Shown: in pieces, positions 34,570 to 43,507 of the stretch
Numbering within the stretch: the stretch's first letter is position 1
Layout of the letters: every line of letters begins with the position of its first letter
Assembly: GCA_022566735.1 (NCBI GenBank)
Contig: JADFIG010000025.1
Coordinates: forward strand, 1 to 53,983
Source: Pseudomonadota bacterium
GTDB taxonomy: Bacteria; Pseudomonadota; Gammaproteobacteria; Burkholderiales; Burkholderiaceae_C
Length of the DNA stretch: 53,983 nucleotides
Direction of reading: 5' to 3'
Translations under genes and position numbers: made by a program
The notes under the pieces: generated by a model
Databases searched by the model: none
Told to the model about the DNA's origin: nothing
Seen by the model: the letters and a program-made list of their open reading frames with translations, nothing else

Positions 34570-35349
34570 ATGAACCTGCACAGCCCCCTCCCCCGCTCGA
34601 CGCTCGCGCGCCTGCTCCATGACTGGGCGCAGGTCGATGGCGAGCCGCCGCGTCAGGACGTGGCCGAGCGCCTGGGCCAGTGGCTGGGCGCCGCCGATGC
34701 CGTCCAGCTCGACGGGGCCTTGCAGGCCATCGAGGCCTACCCCGCCCAGGCCCGCCAGCGCGGCTTGCGCACCGAGCCCCTGGATGCCCCCGCACTGCAA
34801 GCCGCCTTGCAACGCACCCGCACCGAGCTGGAGGAGATGCTCACCGCCGGTGCCTCGGTGACGGCCGAAGGGCCCCAGGCGCTGCAAACCGGCTACAGCC
34901 TCCACCACCAGCGCTACCTGACGCTGCAAAAGCGCATGGAACTGGCGGTGGCCAAGTTGCGCGGCCAGGTGCGCCAGACGCTGTCGAGGGGGCCTGTGCC
35001 GCTGCGGCAGCTGGCGGCCCTCGACGGCGTGCTGGAGCAGGTGCTGGGCGCGCGCGAGCAGAAATTGCTGACCAGCGTGCCCGTCTACCTGGAGCGGCGC
35101 CACACCCATTGGCTGGCGGCCCACCGGCAGCAACGCGCCGCCAGCGGCCCCGCCACCGCCCCCGACGACCCCGAAGCCTGGACGCAGCCCGGCGGCTGGC
35201 TGCACAGCTTCCGCCAGGACCTGCGCGAGCTGCTGCTGGCCGAATTGCAGCTGCGCCTGCAGCCCGTCGCGGGGCTGATCGAAGCGGCCACCGAGGCCGC
35301 CGCCCAGGACCGCCCCCCAGAACAACCAGAAGTCAGAGAAGCAACATGA
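34570..35349 (+). CDS. DUF3348 family protein, first gene of the motor-like operon
   Basis: 259 residues from ATG 34570 (MNLHSPLPRSTLARLLHDWA). Soluble, strongly helical, no membrane segment or signal peptide. DVAERLGQWLGAADAVQLDG and HQRYLTLQKRMELAVAKLRG are the recognisable family stretches. It ends in a Pro/Glu-rich tail. Its stop overlaps the start of the next gene (ATGA at 35346-35349). In Burkholderiales and xanthomonads DUF3348, DUF802, OmpA-like and DUF2894 genes recur together as far as I recall. Function unknown; helical bundles encoded beside MotA/MotB-type pairs may be cytoplasmic adaptors. Confidence 0.8.
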   Translation: MNLHSPLPRSTLARLLHDWAQVDGEPPRQDVAERLGQWLGAADAVQLDGALQAIEAYPAQARQRGLRTEPLDAPALQAALQRTRTELEEMLTAGASVTAEGPQALQTGYSLHHQRYLTLQKRMELAVAKLRGQVRQTLSRGPVPLRQLAALDGVLEQVLGAREQKLLTSVPVYLERRHTHWLAAHRQQRAASGPATAPDDPEAWTQPGGWLHSFRQDLRELLLAELQLRLQPVAGLIEAATEAAAQDRPPEQPEVREAT

Positions 35350-37376
35350 ACAAGCGCGTGATCGCCGTCCTCTTCAGCATCGGCCTGCTGGCCGTGGCCT
35401 GGGTGGCCTGGGGCTTTGTCGGATCGAGCTGGACGGCGCTGGCCATGAGCGCCCTGATCGCCGTCGTCTACCTGCTGGGCGCCCACGAGCTGCGCCTGTT
35501 CCGCAGCGCCACGGAGGCCCTGCGCACCGCGCTGAACGACATCCCCCAGCCCCTCGCCGGACCGGACGAGCTCGGCGCCTGGCTGCAGCGCCTGCCCGAG
35601 TCCCTGCACAACCCGGTGCGCCTGCGCATCGAGGGTGAACGTGCCGCCCTGCCCGGCCCGGCGCTGACGCCCTACCTGGTGGGCCTGCTGGTGATGCTGG
35701 GCATGCTGGGCACCTTCCTGGGCATGGTCGTGACCTTCAAGGGCGCGGTCTTCGCGCTGGAGGGTGCGGCCGACCTGGCCACCATCCGCGGGGCGCTGGC
35801 CGAGCCCATCAAGGGCCTGGGCATGTCGTTTGGCACCTCGGTGGCCGGCGTGGCGGCCTCGGCCATGCTGGGCCTGATCTCCGCGCTCAGCCGCCGCGAG
35901 CGCGTCGAAGCCATGCGCCTGCTCGACGGCCGCATCGCCACCGTCTTCAAGCCCTTCACCCCTGGCCACCAGCGCCAGGCCACCTTCCAGGCGCTGCAGG
36001 TGCAGGCCCAGGCCATGCCGCAAGTCGTCGACCGGCTGCAGGCCCTGGCCGAGGGCCTGGAGCGCCGCAGCGAGCAACTGGCGCAGCAACTCGGCGAGCG
36101 CCTGCAGGCGCAGCAGCAGCAGTTCCACCACGAGGTGTCCCTGGCCTACACGGCCCTGGCCGGCGCCGTCAGCCAGTCGCTGCGAGACAGCCTGGTGGCC
36201 AGCGCGCGCACCGCCAGCGACACCCTGCGCCCCGTGGTCGAGCAGGCCATGGCCGGCATCGCCCAGGCCGCTCAGCTCAGCCACCAGCGCCTCATCGACA
36301 CCACCCAGGCCCAACTCGACGGCCTGGGCACACGCTGGCAATCCATGGCCCAGGAGACCTCGCAGGCCTGGACGCAAGCCCAGCAAGCGCAGGGCGAGGC
36401 CCATGCCAAGCTGCTGGCGGGGCTGGACCGCGCGCTGTCGGCCTTCCAGCACAGCCTGGGCCAGGGGGCCGGGGCGCTGCTCGACGCCCAGGGCCAGGCC
36501 CTGTCGCAGGCCCAGGCCGCGCAGGCCCAGGCCGACGCCCAGCGCCTGGAGGGCTGGACGCGCCTGCTGGCCGACTCCGAAGCCCTGGTGCGCAGCCGCA
36601 TGGACAGCGAAACCCGATGGCAACAGGCCCAGGGTGAGCGCATGGCGCAACTCGCCGAACTCTGGCGTCAGGAGCTCGGTGCCCTGCACGCGCAACAGGC
36701 CGAGCAAGGCCAGGCCGCCATCGCGCGGCTGGACGCGCTGCAGGCCACGGCCGCCCGCCACCTGGCCGACCTGGGCGCCACGCTGGAGGCGCCCATGGGA
36801 CGCCTGCTGCAGACCGCCGCCGAAGTGCCCCAGGCCGCCAGCGAGCTCATCGCCCAGCTGCGCCGCGAGATGGGCCAGATCGGCGAACGCGACAACGCCT
36901 TGCTGTCCGAGCGCACGGCCATGATGGCCCAGCTCGGCAGCCTGCTGAGCGGCCTGGAGCACAGCGCCGGCCAGCAACGCGCCGCCACCGAGGCGCTGGT
37001 GGCCTCCGCCACCGAGGTGCTGTCGCAGGCCGGTGGCCGCTTCGCCCAGGCGCTGGATGCGCAGGCCCACCAGGTCGATGCGGCGGTGGCGCCGCTGGCC
37101 ACCCACATGGCCGCCAGCGCCGTCGAGCTGGCCAGCCTGGGCGAGGCCTTTGGCCGCGGCGTCGACCTGTTCAGCGCCAGCAACGAACGCCTGGTCGAGA
37201 GCCTGCAAGGCATCGAGGCGGCGCTCGGCCAATCGATGGCGCGCAGCGACGAGCAACTGGCCTACTACGTCGCCCAGGCCCGCGAGGTGATCGACCTGAG
37301 CATCGCCTCCCAGCAAGGCATCGTCGAGGACCTGCGCCGCCTGCATGGCAAGGCCAAGGAAGGGGCCACCCCATGA
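35346..37376 (+). CDS. DUF802 family MotA/TolQ/ExbB-type channel protein with long cytoplasmic tail (ZorA-like)
   Basis: 676 residues from ATG 35346 (MNKRVIAVLFSIGLLAVAWV). Two N-terminal membrane segments (about 5-22, 29-46) are followed by a cytoplasmic loop. Two more (about 108-131, 157-180) carry the MotA/TolQ/ExbB-like stretch LTPYLVGLLVMLGMLGTFLG and MSFGTSVAGVAASAMLGLIS. From about 190 to the end, some 490 residues are Gln/Ala/Glu-rich helical sequence predicted to form a long coiled-coil tail, far longer than in MotA. That layout is shared with ZorA of Zorya defence systems. It is coupled by ATGA overlaps to DUF3348 upstream and the OmpA-like gene downstream. The ion-driven-motor role is inference. 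Confidence 0.85.
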   Translation: MNKRVIAVLFSIGLLAVAWVAWGFVGSSWTALAMSALIAVVYLLGAHELRLFRSATEALRTALNDIPQPLAGPDELGAWLQRLPESLHNPVRLRIEGERAALPGPALTPYLVGLLVMLGMLGTFLGMVVTFKGAVFALEGAADLATIRGALAEPIKGLGMSFGTSVAGVAASAMLGLISALSRRERVEAMRLLDGRIATVFKPFTPGHQRQATFQALQVQAQAMPQVVDRLQALAEGLERRSEQLAQQLGERLQAQQQQFHHEVSLAYTALAGAVSQSLRDSLVASARTASDTLRPVVEQAMAGIAQAAQLSHQRLIDTTQAQLDGLGTRWQSMAQETSQAWTQAQQAQGEAHAKLLAGLDRALSAFQHSLGQGAGALLDAQGQALSQAQAAQAQADAQRLEGWTRLLADSEALVRSRMDSETRWQQAQGERMAQLAELWRQELGALHAQQAEQGQAAIARLDALQATAARHLADLGATLEAPMGRLLQTAAEVPQAASELIAQLRREMGQIGERDNALLSERTAMMAQLGSLLSGLEHSAGQQRAATEALVASATEVLSQAGGRFAQALDAQAHQVDAAVAPLATHMAASAVELASLGEAFGRGVDLFSASNERLVESLQGIEAALGQSMARSDEQLAYYVAQAREVIDLSIASQQGIVEDLRRLHGKAKEGATP

Positions 37377-38059
37377 TGGACCTGGACGACAGCGACGGCG
37401 CCGTCGAGCAGACCGCGCCCGTCTGGGCGGTGTTCGGCGACCTGATGTCGGGCCTGCTGGGCGCCTTCGTGCTCATCTTGCTGGGCGTGCTGGTGGTGCA
37501 GATGGACCTGGTCAACAGCCTGCAGCAGGAAGTCGCCAAGCGCCAGCAGGAAGAGCAGCGCCGCATGGCGCTGGAGCATGCCCTGGCCGTGCCCCTGGCC
37601 AGCGGCCGCGTCACCCTGGACAACGGCCGCATCGGCATCAGCGGCAGCGTGCTGTTCGCCGCAGGCTCCGACGAGCTGCGCCCCGACGGCCGCCAGCTCC
37701 TGCGCAGCCTGGTGCACCCGCTGCGCGTCTACCTGGGCGAGCGCCACGAGATGCTGATGGTCAGCGGCTTCACCGACGACAAGCGCCTCATCCAGGGCAG
37801 CAGGCAGCGCTTTTCCGACAACCTGGAGCTGTCGGCCCAGCGCGCGCTCACCGTCACCCGCGCCCTGATCGAAGAAGGCATGCCCTCGGCCCAGGTCTTC
37901 GCCGCGGCATTTGGTGCCGAACAGCCCGTGGCGTCGAACACCGACGAGGCCGGGCGCGCCCGCAACCGGCGCGTGGAGATGGCCCCGGTGCCGCGCGCCG
38001 CCCCACCGGCCGCGGTGCCTGCGCCGGCCACGACACCCATCCCGGCCCGGCATGACTGA
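37373..38059 (+). CDS. MotB/ZorB-like protein: one membrane segment plus OmpA peptidoglycan-binding domain
   Basis: 228 residues from ATG 37373 (MMDLDDSDGAVEQTAPVWAV). A single membrane segment at about 18-45 begins VWAVFGDLMSGLLGAFVLIL, with Asp23 at its start in the place of the proton-carrying Asp of MotB and ZorB. A short helical linker (about 50-72) leads to the OmpA-like domain: GSVLFAAGSDELRPDG, SGFTDDKRL, LELSAQRALTVTRALIEEG and ARNRRVEM. This makes it the peptidoglycan-anchored stator partner of the DUF802 protein. It overlaps its neighbours by 4 bp upstream and 8 bp downstream. Confidence 0.9.
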   Translation: MMDLDDSDGAVEQTAPVWAVFGDLMSGLLGAFVLILLGVLVVQMDLVNSLQQEVAKRQQEEQRRMALEHALAVPLASGRVTLDNGRIGISGSVLFAAGSDELRPDGRQLLRSLVHPLRVYLGERHEMLMVSGFTDDKRLIQGSRQRFSDNLELSAQRALTVTRALIEEGMPSAQVFAAAFGAEQPVASNTDEAGRARNRRVEMAPVPRAAPPAAVPAPATTPIPARHD

Positions 38060-38720
38060 GCCCACGCTCGCGTCCCTGCGCGCTCAGGGCGTCCACCTGC
38101 GCGAGCCGCTGCGCTTTGGCTACCTGGAGGCGCTGTCACAGCGCATCCCCGCCCAGCCCCCGGAGGTGCAGCGCATCTTGCAGCAACGGCTGCAGCAGGC
38201 CATCGGCGACTGCCTGAACCCGCCCGCACCACTTGCGCAGGCCGGACCAGCGGGCGACGAGGCGGCGGCCTCGCCGCGTCCCGGCACGCCCTCCCCCTTG
38301 GCGATGCTGAACCGCCACATCCGGGAGCGCCAGGGCCAAGGCCACCCGCCCCCGGGCGGCATCGATGCGGCGCTGGGCCAGACCAGCGATGCGCGCGCCC
38401 CCCAGGCGCTCAAGAGCGTGCAGGCCTTCGGCGCGCTGTGGTCGAAGATGGCCACGCAACAGCAGGTGCAGCAGGCCCTGCAGCGCGGGCCGGACAACGC
38501 CGGGCCGCTGAACTCGCACCGCCTCATCCTGCGCGCCCTGAGCCTGATGCAGGCCCTCTCTGGCGAGCACCTGCACCGCTACCTGGCGCAGATGGAGACC
38601 CTGCTGTGGCTGGACCAGGTCAACCGCCTCAACGCGCTGACGCAGCCCAGACGCGTCAAGGGGCCGACGCGGGCTTCGGCAGTGGCGGCAGCACCTCGTG
38701 GCCAAAAAGGAAAGGCGTGA
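38052..38720 (+). CDS. DUF2894 family protein, last gene of the motor-like operon
   Basis: 222 residues from ATG 38052 (MTEPTLASLRAQGVHLREPL). Soluble. Family-typical pieces are PLRFGYLEALSQRI near the start, PSPLAMLNRHIRERQ (about 80-94) and LKSVQAFGALWSKMATQQQVQ (about 118-138), with a basic C-terminus. A disordered Pro/Ala linker lies in between. The start overlaps the OmpA-like stop by 8 bp. Its last 65 bases overlap the 3' end of the convergent transglutaminase-like gene. Function unknown. Confidence 0.78.
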   Translation: MTEPTLASLRAQGVHLREPLRFGYLEALSQRIPAQPPEVQRILQQRLQQAIGDCLNPPAPLAQAGPAGDEAAASPRPGTPSPLAMLNRHIRERQGQGHPPPGGIDAALGQTSDARAPQALKSVQAFGALWSKMATQQQVQQALQRGPDNAGPLNSHRLILRALSLMQALSGEHLHRYLAQMETLLWLDQVNRLNALTQPRRVKGPTRASAVAAAPRGQKGKA

Positions 38721-39840
38721 GGCGGATGTCCAGCAGCAGGCCGCCTTGCTCGGGCGTGGCGCTCAAACGGTTGTAGTCGGCGGGCGTCAGGGGCTGGGCG
38801 CGGGCGGCATCGCGGGAGCGGCTGAACACGCCGTGGCGCCACTGGTAGACCTCGTCGAGCTTTTCTTCGTAGGTGTAGCTGTGGCGGTTGTCGTCGTAGA
38901 AATCGACGAACTGGCCCCGCCCGATGTAGATCGCGTTCGAGCCCTCGTAGCCGGTTTCCTGGCTGCTGACGGGATCGGTGTTGAGCAGGTAGGCCCAATC
39001 GCCCGGCACGAAGTTGTTGGCCGGCACGCCGTGCCTCAGGCTGAGCAGCTTGCCCGCGTGCTCGCGGGTGGCGGGGTCGAAGTCCGCCTCGAAGGCCCAC
39101 GTCGCCGCGGGCTCGATGCCCACCAGCGGGTCGGCATCGTGGAGCAGGCGCTCGCGCACCAGCGCAGCCTGGGCGGGTGACTTCAGCACGCGCTGGTAGA
39201 AGTCCAGCACGCCCTGCGCAAAGCCCAGCTTGGCCGCCGTGTAGCAACCGATCGCATACCGGGACTGGTGGCTCATGGCGTCCAGCAAGGCCGCATCCAG
39301 GCGGTCCAGGCGCCTGGGCGTGCCCTTGTCCCACAGCGCGGTGTTCCACGTCGCGCTGCCGCCATTGGGCCAGATCCAATGCAGCTCATCCACCCAGGCC
39401 ACGATGTTCTGGCGCAAGGCCACGTGCTCGCGCAGGGCCGCGATGTTGCAGGCCGCGCCACTGAAACGGGTCTGGCGGCCATGCTGCATCAACGCCAGCA
39501 GGATCTCCTGTCTGGACACCGTCTTCACGTGACGCACCTTGCCTTGCGACGTGGGCAAGGCCACGCGCGCCTCGCGGATCTGCAGCCGCGCGCGGCGGGC
39601 CAGCGTCAGCGTGTCGGTGTCGGACGCCGCCGTGTCCAGCGTGAAGGCCAGCACGCCATCGGCCGACCGCGTCTGCACGACCAGGCTGCGGTCGATGCCC
39701 AGCTCGCGCAGGTAGGACGCCATCGCGCGGGGCAATTCAGCCGCTTGCGCCGGACGGCAATCGAAGACCAGGCCATCGGCTGCCAGGGCCCCGACAGGCA
39801 GGCCCACCCAGCCCAGGCACAGCATCAGCCATGCGCGCAC
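38656..39840 (-). CDS. Exported protein-glutamine gamma-glutamyltransferase (Tgl-like transglutaminase)
   Basis: About 394 residues. The start is uncertain: GTG 39840 (VRAWLMLCLGWVGLPVGALA) is preferred since it opens a signal peptide; ATG 39825 and GTG 39852 are alternatives. The C-terminal half matches Bacillus Tgl-type transglutaminases: catalytic-Cys block SRYAIGCYTAAKLGFAQGVL, then NFVPGDWAYLLNTD, GYEGSNAIYIGRGQFVDFYD and the His in NRHSYTYEEKL. It would cross-link proteins outside the cytoplasm. It lies 62 bp downstream of tex on the same strand. Its 3' end overlaps DUF2894 on the other strand by 65 bp. Confidence 0.65.
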   Translation of the reverse strand: MRAWLMLCLGWVGLPVGALAADGLVFDCRPAQAAELPRAMASYLRELGIDRSLVVQTRSADGVLAFTLDTAASDTDTLTLARRARLQIREARVALPTSQGKVRHVKTVSRQEILLALMQHGRQTRFSGAACNIAALREHVALRQNIVAWVDELHWIWPNGGSATWNTALWDKGTPRRLDRLDAALLDAMSHQSRYAIGCYTAAKLGFAQGVLDFYQRVLKSPAQAALVRERLLHDADPLVGIEPAATWAFEADFDPATREHAGKLLSLRHGVPANNFVPGDWAYLLNTDPVSSQETGYEGSNAIYIGRGQFVDFYDDNRHSYTYEEKLDEVYQWRHGVFSRSRDAARAQPLTPADYNRLSATPEQGGLLLDIRLTPFLFGHEVLPPLPKPASAP

Positions 39841-39902
39841 GCCGCCCCGCACGCCGCCGCCCGCGCGCGCTGTCTGGCATGGCGAGCGGCTCACCTCGGG
39901 CC

Positions 39903-42317
39903 TCAACGTTTGAGCTTGGCGAACGCCGCGGCCATCGCCGACTGCGCCGGGCTGGCCGTGCCGGAGGGGGCTGGTGCGCCGCGGCCCCCTCCGCCGCCCA
40001 TGCGCTCGTTGCGCGCGGCCGGGCGGAAGCTGTTGTCGCGGCCCGCACCCTGCCCTGTCCCCTTGCCGGCAGGCGCGTCCAGCTTCATCGTCAGCGAGAT
40101 GCGCTGGCGCGAGAGGTCCACCTCCAGCACACGCACCTTGACGATGTCGCCGGTCTTGACCACCTCGCGCGCGTCGTTGACGAACTTGTGGGCCAGTTGG
40201 CTCACGTGGACCAGGCCGTCCTGGTGCACGCCCAGGTCGACGAAGGCGCCGAACTGCGCGACGTTGGACACCGTGCCTTCCAGCACCATGCCTTCCTTCA
40301 GGTCCTTGATGTCTTCGACGCCATCGTTGAAACGCGCCACCTTGAAGTCGGGGCGCGGGTCGCGGCCAGGCTTTTCCAGCTCGACGAGGATGTCGCGCAC
40401 GGTGATGACGCCGAACTTCTCGTCGGCGAACAGCTCGGGCTTGAGCGTGCGCAGCACGTCGCTCTTGCCGACCAGCTCCTGTGCCGTCTTGCCCGTGTGG
40501 GCCAGCATCTTCTGCACCACGGGGTAGGTCTCGGGGTGCACGCCCGACACATCGAGCGGGTTGTCGCCGTCGCGGATGCGCAGGAAGCCCGCGGCCTGCT
40601 CGAAGGTCTTGGCGCCGAGGCCGGCCACGTCCATCAGCTGCTTGCGGTTCTTGAAAGCGCCATTGGCATCGCGCCAGCGCACGATGCTGTTGGCCACCGC
40701 CGTGCTCAGGCCCGAGACGCGCGCCAGCAGCGGCGCAGACGCCGTGTTGAGGTCCACGCCCACCCCGTTCACGCAGTCTTCCACCACGGCGTCCAGCGTC
40801 TTGGCCAGCTCGCTCTGGTTGACGTCGTGCTGGTACTGGCCCACGCCGATGCTCTTGGGGTCGATCTTCACGAGCTCGGCCAGGGGGTCTTGCAGACGGC
40901 GGGCGATGGACACCGCACCGCGCAGGCTCACGTCCAGCTCGGGCAGCTCCTTGCTGGCGAACTCGGAGGCCGAGTACACCGACGCACCGGCCTCGGACAC
41001 CACCACCTTGTCGATGACGGCACCGGGCGCCAGCTGCAGCAGGCGCTTGATGAGGTCGGCGGCCAGCTTGTCGGTTTCGCGGCTGGCCGTGCCGTTGCCG
41101 ATGGCGATCAGGTTGACGCCGTGCGCGGCGCAGAGCCTGGCCAGGGTGTGGATGGAGCCTTCCCAGTCCTTGCGCGGCTCGTGCGGGTAGACCGTGCTGG
41201 TGTCGAGCACCTTGCCGGTGTCGGACACCACGGCCACCTTCACGCCAGTGCGGATGCCCGGGTCCAGGCCCATGACGACGCGCTTGCCCGCGGGGGCGGC
41301 CAGCAGCAGGTCGCGCAGGTTCTCGGCGAAGACCTTGATGGCGGTGGCTTCGGCCGACTCGCGCAGGCGGGTGAAGAGGTCGCGCTCCAGGCTCAGCGAA
41401 AGCTTGACCTTCCAGGTCCAGGCCACGGTCTTGCGCAGCAGGTCGTCGCCCGGGCGCTTCTTGTGCGACCAGCCCAGGTGCATGGCGATGCGGGCCTCGG
41501 CGGCGGACACGGGGCGCGGCGCCTTCGGGTCTTTCACAACGTCGGCGGCCTGTGCCTGCGCGGCTTCCAGGTCTTCGGCCAGCACCAGCTTGGCGTCCAG
41601 GATCTCGTTGGCGCGGCCACGGAACACGGCCAGGGCGCGGTGGGAGGGCACGCTGCGGATGGGCTCGTCGTAGTCGAAGTAGTCGCGGAACTTGGCCACG
41701 TCGGCGTTGAGCTCGTCCTTGCCCGACATCAGCCTGGACTGGAACAGGCCCTCGTCCCACAGCCAGTCGCGCAGCTTGCCGATGAGCTCGGCGTCTTCGG
41801 CCCAGCGCTCGGAGAGGATGTCGCGCACGCCGTCGAGCACGGCGAAGGCGTCGGCGAACGCGTCGGTGAAGGTGGCGCCGGCCTCGGCAGACTGCGCCGC
41901 GTGGAAGGCGGTGGCCTCGGCCAGCGGGTCCAGCGTCGGGTCGGCGAAGAGCTTGTCGGCCAGGGGCTCGATGCCGGCTTCGCGGGCGATCATGCCCTTG
42001 GTGCGGCGCTTTTGCTTGTAGGGCAGGTAGAGGTCTTCGAGCTCCTGCTTCGTGGGCGCGGCCTCGATGGCGGCGCGCAGCTCGGGCGTGAGCTTGCCTT
42101 GCTCCTCGATGCTTTTGAGCACGGCGGTGCGGCGGTCTTCGAGCTCGCGCAGGTAGGCCAGGCGGGCTTCCAGCTCGCGCAGCTGGATGTCGTCCAGGCC
42201 GTCGGTGGCCTCTTTGCGGTAGCGGGCGATGAAGGGCACGGTGGCGCCGCCATCCAGCAGCTGCACTGCGGCGCTGACCTGGGCGGGGCGGACCTTCAGT
42301 TCCGCCGCCAGTTGCAT
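39903..42317 (-). CDS. tex: Tex, S1-domain RNA-binding transcription accessory protein
   Basis: 804 residues from ATG 42317 ([20 protein letters not shown]); a TTG at 42332 would add five residues seen in many Tex proteins. Opening block [24 protein letters not shown], then the YqgF-like domain ([18 protein letters not shown]), the helix-hairpin-helix region ([20 protein letters not shown]) and the C-terminal S1 domain ([34 protein letters not shown]). A Gly/Pro/Ala tail follows. A core gene; it has the usual length. It is divergent from pyrD across about 115 bp. Confidence 0.96.
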   Translation of the reverse strand: MQLAAELKVRPAQVSAAVQLLDGGATVPFIARYRKEATDGLDDIQLRELEARLAYLRELEDRRTAVLKSIEEQGKLTPELRAAIEAAPTKQELEDLYLPYKQKRRTKGMIAREAGIEPLADKLFADPTLDPLAEATAFHAAQSAEAGATFTDAFADAFAVLDGVRDILSERWAEDAELIGKLRDWLWDEGLFQSRLMSGKDELNADVAKFRDYFDYDEPIRSVPSHRALAVFRGRANEILDAKLVLAEDLEAAQAQAADVVKDPKAPRPVSAAEARIAMHLGWSHKKRPGDDLLRKTVAWTWKVKLSLSLERDLFTRLRESAEATAIKVFAENLRDLLLAAPAGKRVVMGLDPGIRTGVKVAVVSDTGKVLDTSTVYPHEPRKDWEGSIHTLARLCAAHGVNLIAIGNGTASRETDKLAADLIKRLLQLAPGAVIDKVVVSEAGASVYSASEFASKELPELDVSLRGAVSIARRLQDPLAELVKIDPKSIGVGQYQHDVNQSELAKTLDAVVEDCVNGVGVDLNTASAPLLARVSGLSTAVANSIVRWRDANGAFKNRKQLMDVAGLGAKTFEQAAGFLRIRDGDNPLDVSGVHPETYPVVQKMLAHTGKTAQELVGKSDVLRTLKPELFADEKFGVITVRDILVELEKPGRDPRPDFKVARFNDGVEDIKDLKEGMVLEGTVSNVAQFGAFVDLGVHQDGLVHVSQLAHKFVNDAREVVKTGDIVKVRVLEVDLSRQRISLTMKLDAPAGKGTGQGAGRDNSFRPAARNERMGGGGGRGAPAPSGTASPAQSAMAAAFAKLKR

Positions 42318-42432
42318 CAGGATCTTGTCCAAGGTCGGGCTCGGGAAGTCTTCACAGGGCGGGCAGTGTGCCACACCCCCTGGCCCCGGGGGTGCGCTGA
42401 CAGAGGGCGCCAATCGGCGACAATCACACCCC

Positions 42433-43470
42433 ATGGCCCTCATTCCCTATTTTTTCCCGAAGTCGGTCCTCTTCCAGATGGACCCTGAAGCCGCCCACGA
42501 CCTGACCCTCGGTGCGCTGGCACGTTTTCAGAACACGCCCCTGGCCTGCCTGTGGGCCGACCGCCGGACCGATGACCCGGTCGAGATCGCCGGCATCCGC
42601 TTTCCCAACCGCGTCGGCATGGCCGCCGGTCTGGACAAGAACGGCCGCGTCATCGACGGCCTGGGCGCCATGGGCTTCGGATTCGTGGAAGTGGGCACCG
42701 TGACGCCCAAGGCCCAGCCGGGCAACCCCAAGCCGCGCATGTTCCGCCTGCCCGAGGCCCGCGCGCTCATCAACCGCCTGGGCTTCAACAACGAGGGCCT
42801 CGACAGCTTCCTGGCCAACGTCAGGCAGGCGCGCTTCCGCCAGAACGGCGGCATCCTGGGCCTGAACATCGGCAAGAACGCCGCCACGCCCATCGAGCGC
42901 GCGGTCGACGACTACCTGATCTGCCTGGACGGCGTCTTCCCCCACGCCGACTACGTCACCGTCAACATCTCCAGCCCGAACACCCAGAACCTGCGCGCGC
43001 TGCAAAGCGACGAGGCCCTGGATGCGCTGCTGGGCCGCCTGCAGGAGCGCCGCCAGCAACTGGTCCAGCAGCACGGCCGCAGCGTGCCGATGTTCGTGAA
43101 GATCGCGCCCGATCTGGACGAGACCCAGGTGGGCGTGATCGCCGCGACGCTGCAAAAGAACGGCATCGACGGCGTCATCGCCACCAACACCACCATCTCG
43201 CGCGAGGCCGTCCAGGGCCTGGCCCATGCCGAAGAAACCGGCGGCCTGAGCGGTGCCCCCGTGCTGGAAGCCAGCAACCAGGTGATCCGCCAGTTGCGTG
43301 CCGCGCTGGGCCCGCGCTTCCCCATCATCGGGGTGGGGGGGGTGATGAGCGCGGCCGACGCGCGTGCCAAGCGCGATGCCGGCGCCGACCTGGTGCAGAT
43401 CTACACCGGGCTGATCTACGAAGGCCCGGCCCTGGTGAAGGCCTGCGCCGAGGCGCTGCGCCACGCCTGA
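42433..43470 (+). CDS. pyrD: Dihydroorotate dehydrogenase, class 2 (quinone-dependent)
   Basis: Fourth step of pyrimidine synthesis, membrane-associated and FMN-dependent, passing electrons to quinone. 345 residues from ATG 42433 ([20 protein letters not shown]). The N-terminal amphipathic segment of class 2 enzymes is present, followed by [49 protein letters not shown] and the catalytic-Ser region [26 protein letters not shown] and [17 protein letters not shown] (FMN phosphate site) follow, then [16 protein letters not shown]. Complete and unremarkable. Confidence 0.98.
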   Translation: MALIPYFFPKSVLFQMDPEAAHDLTLGALARFQNTPLACLWADRRTDDPVEIAGIRFPNRVGMAAGLDKNGRVIDGLGAMGFGFVEVGTVTPKAQPGNPKPRMFRLPEARALINRLGFNNEGLDSFLANVRQARFRQNGGILGLNIGKNAATPIERAVDDYLICLDGVFPHADYVTVNISSPNTQNLRALQSDEALDALLGRLQERRQQLVQQHGRSVPMFVKIAPDLDETQVGVIAATLQKNGIDGVIATNTTISREAVQGLAHAEETGGLSGAPVLEASNQVIRQLRAALGPRFPIIGVGGVMSAADARAKRDAGADLVQIYTGLIYEGPALVKACAEALRHA

Positions 43471-43507
43471 GCCGCGCCGGGCCGACCGCCCCGGCTCGGT
43501 TCGGTGC

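Noticed and set aside
35085..37346. 753-codon minus-strand frame opposite the DUF802 gene
   Set aside because: Low-complexity His/Gln/Leu/Gly sequence mirrored from the coiled-coil gene; no start signal or motif.
34570..38720. Complete Zorya defence system
   Set aside because: Only the motor-like pair is present; no ZorC, ZorD helicase or ZorE nuclease homologue lies in the operon or nearby. The DUF3348/DUF2894 partners make it a distinct cluster.
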